Source: Candidatus Kaiserbacteria bacterium
GTDB taxonomy: Bacteria; Patescibacteriota; Minisyncoccia; Phycocordibacterales; UBA918
Assembly (NCBI GenBank): GCA_016204695.1
Contig: JACQKD010000002.1
Coordinates: forward strand, 1 to 42,706
Reading direction: 5' to 3'
DNA length: 42,706 bases
Positions 23,859 through 32,203 of this stretch are shown one piece after another. Position 1 is the first letter of the stretch, and every line of letters starts with the position of its first letter. Both the position numbers and the translations under genes were made by a program. Below the pieces are notes generated by a model. The model was not told where the DNA came from and searched no databases. It saw only the letters and a program-made list of their open reading frames with translations.

Positions 23859-25715
23859 TTACGGACGAAACGGCGGATTGTCGGCACCGGTAATACGGAG
23901 CATTCGTTCAATCTTTTTGCGTGAGACGTCACCTGATGCCGTGGGGGCGGATACCGCTTCCGAAAGGGAATCTTCCGCAGGAGGAGCGTCGTGTGCGGGC
24001 ACGTCGTCGACCGTCACCGAAGAAGTGTCCTCCTGCGGCCGAACGCGCGAGAGCACCTCCGACAACACCGATTTCAGATCAGATCCCGCCTCCGGCTGTG
24101 TATGTTCTTTCCCCGCAACCGGTTCTTGGCGGCGTTCCTCCCTCCGCGGCATATCGGATGTCTTGTCGCCCTTTGTGTCATTCTTGCCGTGCGCGATGGA
24201 ACGCAACACGCTACGGAGCTCCTCAACGCTCGGCGCACTGCGACGAACGGGCGATGTGCGATGCGCGGAGTCGGCCGGCATCTCAAGAGGTGTTTTTTGC
24301 TCACCGCCTTTCGAGTCCGCATCCGACTCAACGGGCGGTTCCGGACGGCTCTCCTGCGATACCGTCCTTTTCGCCGAAGACTGCCCTTTCTTCGCCTTTG
24401 GCTTTGCGGTAACCGGACGGTCTATAGGAGTGTGCCATGTATGGATGTCCGCTTCGACTTCCGCACGCGGTTTCGCGTACCGCTGTCTGCTTGCCGAGAT
24501 GATCTGATCTTGATAGGAAATCGGCGCCTGCTCAATCGGCGGAAGCGTCACTGCGGAAAACGGCCGCGAGCCGATGCCATCGATCATCAGCGAAAGATAT
24601 ATCTGCGCGAACCCGAGGTTTACCAGATCGGTCGCCAAAAACTGCGGCGTAAAGATGGTCTCGAGAAACTCGGCATCAAGCGGTCCCACACGAAAGGCGA
24701 TCGTCGTACCGACGTTGCCGAAGACCGCATCGCGCACTTCTTCCTCCATCTGTTCGATGTACTGGTGCGCGATGATCAGATTGAGTTTGTACTTGCGCGC
24801 CTCCGAGAGAATGTTCGCGAAAGTCTCGTTTGCGAATGATTGGAATTCATCCACATAGAAGTAGAAATTCGGCATCTTGGCAAGCTCGCTCCCGTTGAGA
24901 TTCGCCCGACTCATCGCCGAGAGATAGATGCGCGTGATGAGCATACTGCCGAGGAGATTGGCATTCGTCTCGCCGATAAGGCCCTTCGAGAGATTCATAA
25001 TGAGAATCTTTTTCTCGTCCATGATCGCGCGCACGTCGAAGCTCGACTTCGGTTGGCCGATGATATTGCGAATCAGGGGATTGGCGGTAAATTGCCCGAC
25101 TTTGTTTTTGATCGCGTCTCCCGCCTCTTGCATGTACCGCTCGTTGTATTTGGCAAACTCGTCGACCCAAAAGGACCGCACCGACGGATCCTTCACGTTC
25201 TCGACGACCATTTCACGATACGCCTGATCGGACAACATACGATTGACCCCGAGCAGTGTCGAGCCGGGATATTCGAGAAGCGCAAGCAGAGTGTTCGAGA
25301 GGATGTATTCCATGCGTGCGCTCCACGCGTCGACCCAAATTTTCTTGAAGGTCGACATCAGTCCCGACACCACAAGGTGCCGCTTATCCGCGCCGACATC
25401 CTCCATGACGTTGAAAGACACCGGATACTCCATGTCAAACGGCGCGAAATAGAGCACATCCTTGATGCGTTCCTCCGGCACGAATTCGAGGAGCTTCTCG
25501 GCGGTCGATCCGTGCGGGTCGATAAACGCGACTCCCTCCCCGCTCTGGATGTCCTGGATCGCCATGTTCTCAAGCAAGGTCGATTTGCCCATCCCGGTCT
25601 TGCCGATAACGTACATGTGCTTCGAGCGATCCTTGGCTTTAATACCGAACGGCACATTCTTCCCGCGCGCATCGGTCTTCGCAAACAACGTGATCTTTTC
25701 CGGATCAAATGGCAT
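23859..25715 (-). CDS. VirD4/TraD-like hexameric ATPase
   Basis: The product is 618 residues from the ATG at 25715 (MPFDPEKITLF); an earlier in-frame ATG overlaps a TGC-TATACT promoter sequence. Walker A GKTGMGKS is at 38-45 and Walker B FYFYVDEF at about 284-291, with the conserved AHQ sensor near 316-318, as in the VirD4/TraG/TraD coupling-protein group. No N-terminal membrane helices are seen, unlike classical VirD4. After residue 430 the protein is disordered and rich in Pro, Glu, Ser and Arg. Such ATPases move DNA or protein through a membrane. The VirB2-like gene at 40846-41274 could be a distant partner; no relaxase is present. Confidence 0.88.
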   Translation of the reverse strand: MPFDPEKITLFAKTDARGKNVPFGIKAKDRSKHMYVIGKTGMGKSTLLENMAIQDIQSGEGVAFIDPHGSTAEKLLEFVPEERIKDVLYFAPFDMEYPVSFNVMEDVGADKRHLVVSGLMSTFKKIWVDAWSARMEYILSNTLLALLEYPGSTLLGVNRMLSDQAYREMVVENVKDPSVRSFWVDEFAKYNERYMQEAGDAIKNKVGQFTANPLIRNIIGQPKSSFDVRAIMDEKKILIMNLSKGLIGETNANLLGSMLITRIYLSAMSRANLNGSELAKMPNFYFYVDEFQSFANETFANILSEARKYKLNLIIAHQYIEQMEEEVRDAVFGNVGTTIAFRVGPLDAEFLETIFTPQFLATDLVNLGFAQIYLSLMIDGIGSRPFSAVTLPPIEQAPISYQDQIISASRQRYAKPRAEVEADIHTWHTPIDRPVTAKPKAKKGQSSAKRTVSQESRPEPPVESDADSKGGEQKTPLEMPADSAHRTSPVRRSAPSVEELRSVLRSIAHGKNDTKGDKTSDMPRREERRQEPVAGKEHTQPEAGSDLKSVLSEVLSRVRPQEDTSSVTVDDVPAHDAPPAEDSLSEAVSAPTASGDVSRKKIERMLRITGADNPPFRP

Positions 25716-25787
25716 AGTCGATAGTTCGTCCCAGTATAGCAAAAAGATCAAGGAAAACCGTCCCCCGTTCGTCCGGCGAACAGACTT

Positions 25788-27278
25788 CTATTGTTCCGGC
25801 ATTGCGCCGTTATAGGTGCGCTGGACGTGAGAGATGAGTGCCCGGGTGTCGGCGTTGCGGTCGGAGGAGTCGAGAAGTACGACCGCGAGTACGCGTTCGT
25901 TGCCGTCGATTTTGACTTTGAAAAGGAGTACCGCGCTCTCGCCGATGCTGTTCTTGCCAACTTTGCCGCCGACGAATCCATCAATGCCCGGTACCTCGTT
26001 GAAGTTTTGCAGATTGTCGAACGTCGTCACTTTGTAGAGCGTCGGCACCTCCCTTCCCGAGCTGATTTTCAGGATAAAACTGCGGTTGTTGTAGAGATAC
26101 TGCGCGAGCCGGAGAAGATCGGCGACCGTAGACACGTTGGTGTGCTCGGCACCCGCAGGGTCGGTCAATTCCGTGTCCTTCATGCCAAGCGCCTTGACCT
26201 TGTCATTCATGAGACCGATAAAGCGGTCGCGTCCGACATTGCGAGCGAGCACTTCAGCCGCTTCATTCGACGATTCGAGCAAGAGCGGTAGAAGAAGCGA
26301 GTAGGCGGAGATAGCGTCTCCCGCCTTGAGTCGCGGCACCGAAGTGGATGCGAGCGATCCCGGATCGATCACGATATCCTTGTCAAGATTGATATGCTCG
26401 GCGGCCACAAGCGCGGTGATGATCTTTGTCACCGACGCGATCGGGCGCACTTCGTCCATGCCTTTTTGTGCGAGCACGGTACCGTTGCCGATATCGAGCA
26501 CCGCATATTGCTTGGCGCTCACATTCACCGTATTGACGCTGTACATGAAACCGTCACTGCCGTAATCCTCTTCGTAGACCAAGACCGGCGTATGGACCGG
26601 TGCAAGATCGTAGAGTGCCCTCGCATCCGCGTCAGACAACCTGATGCAACCGCCCGAATAGGTGGACTCCACCGCCCTACCGTCCGGATACGTCGGCCAG
26701 CCGTGAATGAAGAAGTTCCCTTGAAATACCATATTCCATGGCGTATACACATGACCAAAGGACGAGAAGTGCTGTTCGGATTTTGACTGCACTTCATAGA
26801 GACCGGCGGGCGTCTCCCACCACGACCCCTCCTTCCCTTTTGTAAGGATGGACACCTCCTTCTCAAGCACACCCTCGCGATAGAAGCGCATCTTCATGTC
26901 CGACAGATTCGCCTCAAGAAATGTGGTCTTATTCTCGATAAATTTCTCCTTTACCTCTTTGAAAAAGTCGGGTTGCTGAAAAAGCGGCTGTTCGGCATCC
27001 GCAAACCTCCGCTCGGGGTTTTCGTCGAGCCCGGAAAAGACGATCTGCGATATCGACCGAGACGTATGCGCCCCATACCAATAGGAGCCGGATGCGAGGG
27101 CAAGGACGAGGACGGCGGTCCCCAGAGCACGCATAAAAGACAGACGCCGCGGACGCGCCGATTCTCCATCCGCACGAGCCGTAAGCACGCCAGAGGCGTA
27201 CTCGGGGGACATCTCCGCCTCGTCGACAGATTTCTTTCTGCGGATATGCTTTTTCGGCTGGTTCTCGACGCTGTCCAT
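25788..27278 (-). CDS. Fused L,D-transpeptidase (YkuD) and S11 D,D-carboxypeptidase-like protein
   Basis: The product is 496 residues from the ATG at 27276-27278; a longer start at 27377 would overlap the divergent gene. A basic cytoplasmic tail precedes a membrane helix (46-69). A YkuD domain spans about 118-236, with catalytic motif H192...S-G-G-C211-I-R-L. An S11 penicillin-binding domain covers about 255-490, with S282-V-T-K285, S336-S-N338 and K439-V-G441 (the usual KTG or KSG reads KVG). A D,D-carboxypeptidase makes the tetrapeptide donor that an L,D-transpeptidase uses, so the fusion would link successive steps of 3-3 crosslinking. The Thr-to-Val change leaves S11 activity uncertain. 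Confidence 0.92.
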   Translation of the reverse strand: MDSVENQPKKHIRRKKSVDEAEMSPEYASGVLTARADGESARPRRLSFMRALGTAVLVLALASGSYWYGAHTSRSISQIVFSGLDENPERRFADAEQPLFQQPDFFKEVKEKFIENKTTFLEANLSDMKMRFYREGVLEKEVSILTKGKEGSWWETPAGLYEVQSKSEQHFSSFGHVYTPWNMVFQGNFFIHGWPTYPDGRAVESTYSGGCIRLSDADARALYDLAPVHTPVLVYEEDYGSDGFMYSVNTVNVSAKQYAVLDIGNGTVLAQKGMDEVRPIASVTKIITALVAAEHINLDKDIVIDPGSLASTSVPRLKAGDAISAYSLLLPLLLESSNEAAEVLARNVGRDRFIGLMNDKVKALGMKDTELTDPAGAEHTNVSTVADLLRLAQYLYNNRSFILKISSGREVPTLYKVTTFDNLQNFNEVPGIDGFVGGKVGKNSIGESAVLLFKVKIDGNERVLAVVLLDSSDRNADTRALISHVQRTYNGAMPEQ

Positions 27279-27349
27279 GTCGTTTTGATGTCGATCAATA
27301 GTATCGCGCCCCCTTATTTTCTCCAAATAACTATCTGGAGAGAAGGTGA

Positions 27350-27355
27350 TATAGT
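27350..27355 (+). promoter_or_regulatory. Extended -10 TGA-TATAGT, leaderless spacing
   Basis: TATAGT preceded by TGA ends 7 nt before the ATG at 27363. A GTG at 27354 with AAGG seven bases upstream overlaps this hexamer and is the alternative start. Confidence 0.6.
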
Positions 27356-27362
27356 GAGCGGT

Positions 27363-27641
27363 ATGAGACGCGTCCATTTCATCACTCTCGTAGCATCTTT
27401 CCTGCTGACGCTTTTTGAGCCAACGTTATTGGTCCTGTTTATACCCCATGGCGTCTTTAACTATCGTGAACTTGCATGGTTTTTCGGAATCGGCTCAATC
27501 TTCTCGAAGACTTTCTCCGAGGGTATCAATGCCGACATCATCGTCGTCTTTTTCATATTTCTACTGCAATGGACGCTTACGTATTTCGTCTTACGGGTTC
27601 TCGTAACTGCGATTAAAAAAGTACGGGCGAGCGTGTACTAG
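27363..27641 (+). CDS. Small two-helix membrane protein
   Basis: The product is 92 residues from the ATG at 27363, with two hydrophobic segments (HFITLVASFLLTLFEPTLLVLFI and IIVVFFIFLLQWTLTYFVL) and a basic tail (IKKVRAS). No family is recognised. It is divergent from the L,D-transpeptidase fusion and converges with the glycoside hydrolase gene, 7 bp apart. The promoter at leaderless spacing supports it as a real gene. Confidence 0.7.
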   Translation: MRRVHFITLVASFLLTLFEPTLLVLFIPHGVFNYRELAWFFGIGSIFSKTFSEGINADIIVVFFIFLLQWTLTYFVLRVLVTAIKKVRASVY

Positions 27642-27648
27642 TATAAAC

Positions 27649-28938
27649 TTATTCCGGCAGATACGCGTCGCGGGTATAGCGATTGGCGGGATCCCAGACC
27701 ATCCAACTCGTCAGTCCCGCATCATACGCCGCTTTGATCTGGGCACGGACTTCCGCAACTCCGTACTGCCCACCATAGTCAAAATCCTGCAACCATGGCC
27801 GAAGCTTTTGGATGGAATACGCGGGTTTCTTATACGTCGCCGGAGTTGAAGTGCCCACGCGCTCGTGCAAAAAGCCGTCAACCGGTGTGGTTGTCGCGGC
27901 CATTCGACGCGCGCCTTCCTTCATCGCAAAATGCACGACGTCGTACGGATAGTGGTTCGGATTGCCAAGACCGTTAAAACCATGTGGATAGTGCGACGGA
28001 TACACCATCGGCGCGACGAAGTCGAAATACGGCGCGGCGCGTTCCTGTACTTGGCCGATCGAAAGATCATCGGTGTTCGAAGTCGTCATCCCAAACAGAT
28101 CGACCGAGAGATACGGTGTCGCCGTATCTCGACCCGTGTTCTCGTGCCGGATGTGTTCATACCGACTCGGATCGCTCAAGGCGCCGTGCAGATATTCGAA
28201 GAATAGTTCGAGATTTTCCTGCTTGTTTTTGCCGCCGCTGTGCGTGAATGCGATATCCTGCATATTGCCGTCCGAGGGGTACCGCACATAGTCGAAGTTG
28301 AGTTCGTCAAAGCCAAGATCGTACGACTCAACCGCGAGTGTGACGATGTAGTTCCAATACGCCTTGGCGCCGACGTCGATGAACGAAAGTCCTTTGCGGT
28401 CCCGCCATACCGCGCCGTCAGACGCCCGCGTTACCGCAAGCTCCGGATGCCTCGCGCTATAGTACGGATCTTGGAATACCGTGATACGTCCGATGACATA
28501 GATGTTCTTTTGATGCAATATTTCGATAAATGCCTGCATGTCCCGCGCGCCGCAGTCGGCTTCATTCCACGCAGGCATGAGCTCGGGTGATGACGGGGCA
28601 AACGAAATCTTGCCCGAATAATCTTTGATATCGATGACAAGTGCGTTTATTTCCGTTTGTTCGACAAGCGACACGATACTGTCGCGAAGCGTCGGCGTAC
28701 CCACCGCACAGGCCGTCATATACGCGGCCTTCACCGCAGACGGCAGAGGCATATGTCTTCTCACAGAGCGAGCGGCCTCTGGAGGCGTTTCTTCCGACGC
28801 CGACAACGCATCCGTACGCACATCGGTCGAAGCCGCGCTTTCGTATGTCGTTTTTGTAATCTGGGGCAAGACGATATTCGACAATACGATCACTATCCCC
28901 ACGACAGCTATCCCGCCAGCGATAGTTCGATACCTCAT
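27649..28938 (-). CDS. Putative glycoside hydrolase (DUF4015 family)
   Basis: The product is 429 residues with an N-terminal signal anchor (IAGGIAVVGIVIVLSNIVL). The body is a TIM-barrel of the DUF4015 type, with the markers VKAAYMTACAVGT, NALVIDIKDYSGKISF, YVIGRITVFQDP, GFDELNFDYVRYPSDG, YLSVDLFGMTT, FVAPMVYPSHYP and TSWMVWDP. The Asp and Glu residues at strand ends (D-I-K-D; F-D-E-L-N-F-D) are the likely acid/base pair. The protein is expected outside the membrane, acting on a glycan. It starts in an ATGA overlap with the small membrane protein upstream. Confidence 0.93.
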   Translation of the reverse strand: MRYRTIAGGIAVVGIVIVLSNIVLPQITKTTYESAASTDVRTDALSASEETPPEAARSVRRHMPLPSAVKAAYMTACAVGTPTLRDSIVSLVEQTEINALVIDIKDYSGKISFAPSSPELMPAWNEADCGARDMQAFIEILHQKNIYVIGRITVFQDPYYSARHPELAVTRASDGAVWRDRKGLSFIDVGAKAYWNYIVTLAVESYDLGFDELNFDYVRYPSDGNMQDIAFTHSGGKNKQENLELFFEYLHGALSDPSRYEHIRHENTGRDTATPYLSVDLFGMTTSNTDDLSIGQVQERAAPYFDFVAPMVYPSHYPHGFNGLGNPNHYPYDVVHFAMKEGARRMAATTTPVDGFLHERVGTSTPATYKKPAYSIQKLRPWLQDFDYGGQYGVAEVRAQIKAAYDAGLTSWMVWDPANRYTRDAYLPE

Positions 28939-29258
28939 AGCTTCATTCTTGTCCGCCGCGCCTTCGGCGCAACCATTCCGTCTTCGACAGTCATGCTCGA
29001 TATGGCAGTGTGCTCGACGGGTACGGTGTGTAAGATCGTTTCTTGCGGGGCTTGCTCGACGTACGCATCGGTCCTGCGTTCACCAGTACGACTCTCGATT
29101 GACCGCAAATATGCGTGCCGCCGCAATTGATAACCGAGCAGTATCAGTATCAAACCGAACGCCACGGAAATACCGTGCTTCCATGCGTTCGGGATTCCGA
29201 AAAACGGAAGCACCACAAGCAGTACGCCGAGAAAGAAAATAAACGTCTCCCGATTCAT
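28935..29258 (-). CDS. Small membrane protein with two helices and a soluble tail
   Basis: The product is 107 residues: two hydrophobic stretches (FIFFLGVLLVVLPFFGI and ISVAFGLILILLGYQL) followed by a charged tail of about 60 residues. No family is recognised. It is coupled by ATGA to the glycoside hydrolase. Its ATG lies 4 bp from a MITE-like element end, whose TAGGTT ends 7 nt before the ATG. Confidence 0.75.
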   Translation of the reverse strand: MNRETFIFFLGVLLVVLPFFGIPNAWKHGISVAFGLILILLGYQLRRHAYLRSIESRTGERRTDAYVEQAPQETILHTVPVEHTAISSMTVEDGMVAPKARRTRMKL

Positions 29259-29262
29259 AATA

Positions 29263-29476
29263 TAGAACCTATCTCAATAAAAACCACACGACATAGCTCT
29301 CTCGCAGACAGGATATCCTGTCTGCGAGAGAGCTTGCTTGGCTGACGAAACCCCAAAAACACGGCTGCAACACGGCGCTTCGCGCTCGCCAGAGGTCACC
29401 ATGGCTCGCGCTCCAGCTTGTGTTTCGCTCGTGTTTTTGAAGTTTCGTCTTGCCATTTTTATTAAGATAGGTCCTA
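29263..29476. mobile_element. MITE-like element, copy 2 (214 bp)
   Basis: Terminal inverted repeats of 21 bp (29263-29283 and 29456-29476, beginning TAGAACCTATCTCAATAA) match at 19 positions. Inside, an imperfect inner pair (GACGAAAC...AAAAACAC with GTGTTTTT...GTTTCGTC) repeats the two-tier architecture of copies 1 and 3. A 40-bp perfect palindrome occupies the left arm. TA flanks both ends. No coding capacity is credible. Confidence 0.75.
29295..29334. repeat. 40-bp perfect palindrome inside MITE-like copy 2
   Basis: The 20-base arm beginning AGCTCTCTCGCAGACAGG is followed at once by its exact complement, centred on GATATC with no loop. It is absent from copies 1 and 3, so it may be a nested insertion. 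Confidence 0.85.
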
Positions 29477-29545
29477 GAAAGTATACCGCACACTCCGGAC
29501 TTTCCGGAACGCGGACATGCTGTGGATGCGGTCCCCGGATCAGTG

Positions 29546-30220
29546 TCACGTGGCCACAACTACTACGAATTCGCCTTTTTGTTTTTGCGGATTGCGAGCA
29601 AGACGCGCGTACAGCTCTTCGGCCGTTCCGCAGAGTGCTTCCTCATATATCTTCGTCAGTTCCCGAGCAAGGACAACGGAGCGGTCAGGAGCGATGCGCC
29701 GAAGCGCTTCGAGCGTTTTCATAATGCGGTGGGGAGATTCGTAGAACACAACGGTGCGTTCGGATTGTCCGATTTCTTTAAAAAGAGTTTCCCGACCCTT
29801 CTTGTGGGGAAGAAAGCCTAAAAAGAGAAAGTCCGATGTTTCGACGCCCGCCACCGAAAGCGCGGCGGTGAGGGCGCTCGGACCGGGAATGGCAACGATC
29901 GCCACATCGGCACAGTGTTCGCGGACTGCGGACACGAGATGGGCACCCGGATCGGAAATGGCGGGAGTACCCGCGTCGGTTACGAGCGCGAGATTCTTTC
30001 CTTCTTCGAGAAGTCCGATGATTTTCTCCATTTTCGCTTCGCCGCTTCGGGCATGGTATGAAAGCGTCGGCGTATGAATATCATGGCGCGCAAGCAGTTT
30101 CTTCGTCATGCGCGTATCTTCGGCTAGGATCAGGTCGGCTTCCTTGAGTACGCGCAGGGCGCGGAGCGTAATATCCTCCATATTCCCGATCGGCGTCGCG
30201 ACAATATACAGCGTTGCCAT
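29546..30220 (-). CDS. rsmI: 16S rRNA (cytidine-1402-2'-O)-methyltransferase
   Basis: RsmI methylates the ribose of C1402 in the decoding centre of 16S rRNA. The 224-residue protein has the family motifs LYIVATPIGNMEDITLRAL, ILAEDTRMTKKLL and LVTDAGTPAISDPG, then VVFYESPHRI. It ends after the catalytic domain, shorter than the roughly 280 residues usual in other bacteria, so the C-terminal helical extension is missing. TAAAAT ends 8 nt before the ATG. Confidence 0.96.
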   Translation of the reverse strand: MATLYIVATPIGNMEDITLRALRVLKEADLILAEDTRMTKKLLARHDIHTPTLSYHARSGEAKMEKIIGLLEEGKNLALVTDAGTPAISDPGAHLVSAVREHCADVAIVAIPGPSALTAALSVAGVETSDFLFLGFLPHKKGRETLFKEIGQSERTVVFYESPHRIMKTLEALRRIAPDRSVVLARELTKIYEEALCGTAEELYARLARNPQKQKGEFVVVVAT

Positions 30221-30228
30221 GATTAGAG

Positions 30229-30234
30229 ATTTTA
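30229..30234 (-). promoter_or_regulatory. -10 element TAAAAT of rsmI
   Basis: TAAAAT on the minus strand ends 8 nt before the rsmI ATG. It lies just after the stop-proximal codons of the S51-like gene. Confidence 0.45.
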
Positions 30235-30876
30235 TGTAAGTAAGGTTTCCTTTCCTCCTTCTATTACAATTGCCTCTCCGTCTCGCAACGTCTTGTAAGG
30301 TATTTTTTGTTTTTCGAAATACTCTACTGTTTTCTCAATCCTCTCCGATTCATGATGATTCGAACGATAGTGGGGCGCTATCGAGTAAGGGATCAATCCT
30401 AGCCCACCCCAGCTGAAGTCTTCTCGGCCATCTCTATACGCAAGCGTTAGATCGTCAACGAACTCAATCCCTCTGAGCGTAGGAGCGGCCAGACATGCGC
30501 CCGCGCTATATCCGGCATACACGATACTATCCTCTAACAACAGCTTTTTGATTACAGGTTCAAATCCACTTTTCTCGACAGTCCGCTTCAAAACAAAGAC
30601 GTTCCCCCCGGCAATCCAAATTCCGCCAAACTCTTTAAGTCTCTCTTCCAACTCTTTCTCTCTACCAAAGAAGTTTCGTAGGTCGACTTCTTCTATATCC
30701 GTAAGACCGATTTTTTTCAGCTCCCCAACAGCTCGTTCAACGCTTTCTCTGCGATCCTCCGGTTCGGCATAATCTACTGCATTTCTAATAACCGCGACCT
30801 TCTTATTGTCTCCGAGCAACTCTAAAAAACGTTCAGGGTGATTACCTACTTTGTATGAAGATAGGTATAAACGCAT
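30232..30876 (-). CDS. Peptidase S51 / peptidase E-like (class I glutamine amidotransferase fold)
   Basis: The product is 214 residues from the ATG at 30874-30876, one base after the murC stop. I-W-I-A-G-G-N-V-F-V-L carries the oxyanion loop. G-Y-S-A-G-A places the nucleophile at Ser124, and a His follows in IAPHYRSNHHES. This matches peptidase E and related S51 enzymes, which cleave Asp-X dipeptides or cyanophycin-like bonds. The gene is Lys/Glu-rich and clearly more AT-rich than murC beside it, a hint of a different origin. Confidence 0.88.
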   Translation of the reverse strand: MRLYLSSYKVGNHPERFLELLGDNKKVAVIRNAVDYAEPEDRRESVERAVGELKKIGLTDIEEVDLRNFFGREKELEERLKEFGGIWIAGGNVFVLKRTVEKSGFEPVIKKLLLEDSIVYAGYSAGACLAAPTLRGIEFVDDLTLAYRDGREDFSWGGLGLIPYSIAPHYRSNHHESERIEKTVEYFEKQKIPYKTLRDGEAIVIEGGKETLLT

Positions 30877-30877
30877 A

Positions 30878-32203
30878 CTAGTCTTTACCCACCAATATCT
30901 CGGCAACCTTGTTTATCGGTCCGGCGCCGATAGTGATAATAAGGTCGCCGGCGCCGGTGTTGTCGCGGAGGTAGCCGGCAATCTCTTCATAACTGCCGAG
31001 CGCCCGCGCTTCTTTGCGTGTCTTTTTGACGACCGCCCGGGCGAGTTTCTCGGACGAGACTCCGTGATCCGCTTCTTTGCGCGCTTCAAATATCGGCGCA
31101 AGAATAATGTCATCGGCAAGCGCAAGCGCCTCCACGAACTGATCGAAGAAGTCCTTGGTGCGGCTGTGGAGATGCGGCTGAAAGGCGACGACCATGCGCT
31201 TGTCCGGATACTTCTCGCGAAACCCTTTCAAGGTCGCCTCGATTTCGGTCGGATGATGGCCGTAGTCGTCGTACACGACGGCGCCCTTCTCCGTTTCCCC
31301 GATGTATTCCGAGCGCCGCCATGTGCCGGCGAAATCTTCGAGCGCCTGTTTTGCGACTTCCGTATCGATCTTCAGCGCATGCGCGACGCCGAGTGCCGCG
31401 CCGGCATTGAGGAGGTTGTGCATGCCGGGCATCTTCAGGCGCAGGAGCGGGTCGATGAACTTCCGATAGTCAATGACCGACGCCGCGACACCTTCGAGCA
31501 CGGCCGCAACCTTCGGATCGTTCTGCGGACAGACGATGTATCCGTGTTCCGGCACGCGGCGCGCGAGCGTACGGAACGCATCCTGTATGTCGGCAAGATT
31601 TTTGTAGTAGTCGAGATGGTCCGCTTCAATGTTGGTGATAACGAGAATGTCGGGATTAAACGCCAGAAAATGCCGCCGGTACTCGTCCGCCTCAACAACG
31701 AAATACTTCCCCTTCCCCGCACGAAAATTACTCTTCGTCTTCGCCCTCAGCGAGCCGACTACGGCGGTCGGGTCGAGCCCTGCGGCTTCGAGCACATCGG
31801 TGACCATCGCCGTAGTCGTCGTCTTTCCGTGCGTGCCGGAAACCGGAATAACAAAGTAGCGATTGGCAACCACTCCGAGCATTTCGTAGTATGAGAGCGT
31901 CGGTTTTTTGGTTTTGCACGCCGCATCGACGACCGCAGGAAAATTGATCGGCCATGCGTCGCTATAGACATAGCAATCGGCCTCCGGCAGAGCAATCGGG
32001 TCGATACCGACCGCGATAGGCACTCCTTGCCGGCGCAATGCGGCGAGCGTCTCGGGACTTTCGGAATCGTTTGTCCCCGACACCTGTTTCCCTTCATGCA
32101 CCATCAGACGAGCAAGCGCCGAAATCCCCACCCCGCCGATGCCGATGAAATGCAGACGGGAAATGGTATTGAGATCGATGATATGTTTCTTCGGCATACC
32201 CAT
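30878..32203 (-). CDS. murC: UDP-N-acetylmuramate-L-alanine ligase
   Basis: MurC adds L-Ala to UDP-MurNAc with ATP. The 441-residue protein has the N-terminal UDP-binding IGIGGVGISALARLM, the ATP loop GTHGKTTTTAMVTD, the central NIEADHLDYY and the C-terminal VYDDYGHHPTEIEATL and AFQPHLHSRT, all diagnostic of MurC. The ATG overlaps the murD stop by one base (TAATG), a coupling arrangement. Confidence 0.97.
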   Translation of the reverse strand: MGMPKKHIIDLNTISRLHFIGIGGVGISALARLMVHEGKQVSGTNDSESPETLAALRRQGVPIAVGIDPIALPEADCYVYSDAWPINFPAVVDAACKTKKPTLSYYEMLGVVANRYFVIPVSGTHGKTTTTAMVTDVLEAAGLDPTAVVGSLRAKTKSNFRAGKGKYFVVEADEYRRHFLAFNPDILVITNIEADHLDYYKNLADIQDAFRTLARRVPEHGYIVCPQNDPKVAAVLEGVAASVIDYRKFIDPLLRLKMPGMHNLLNAGAALGVAHALKIDTEVAKQALEDFAGTWRRSEYIGETEKGAVVYDDYGHHPTEIEATLKGFREKYPDKRMVVAFQPHLHSRTKDFFDQFVEALALADDIILAPIFEARKEADHGVSSEKLARAVVKKTRKEARALGSYEEIAGYLRDNTGAGDLIITIGAGPINKVAEILVGKD

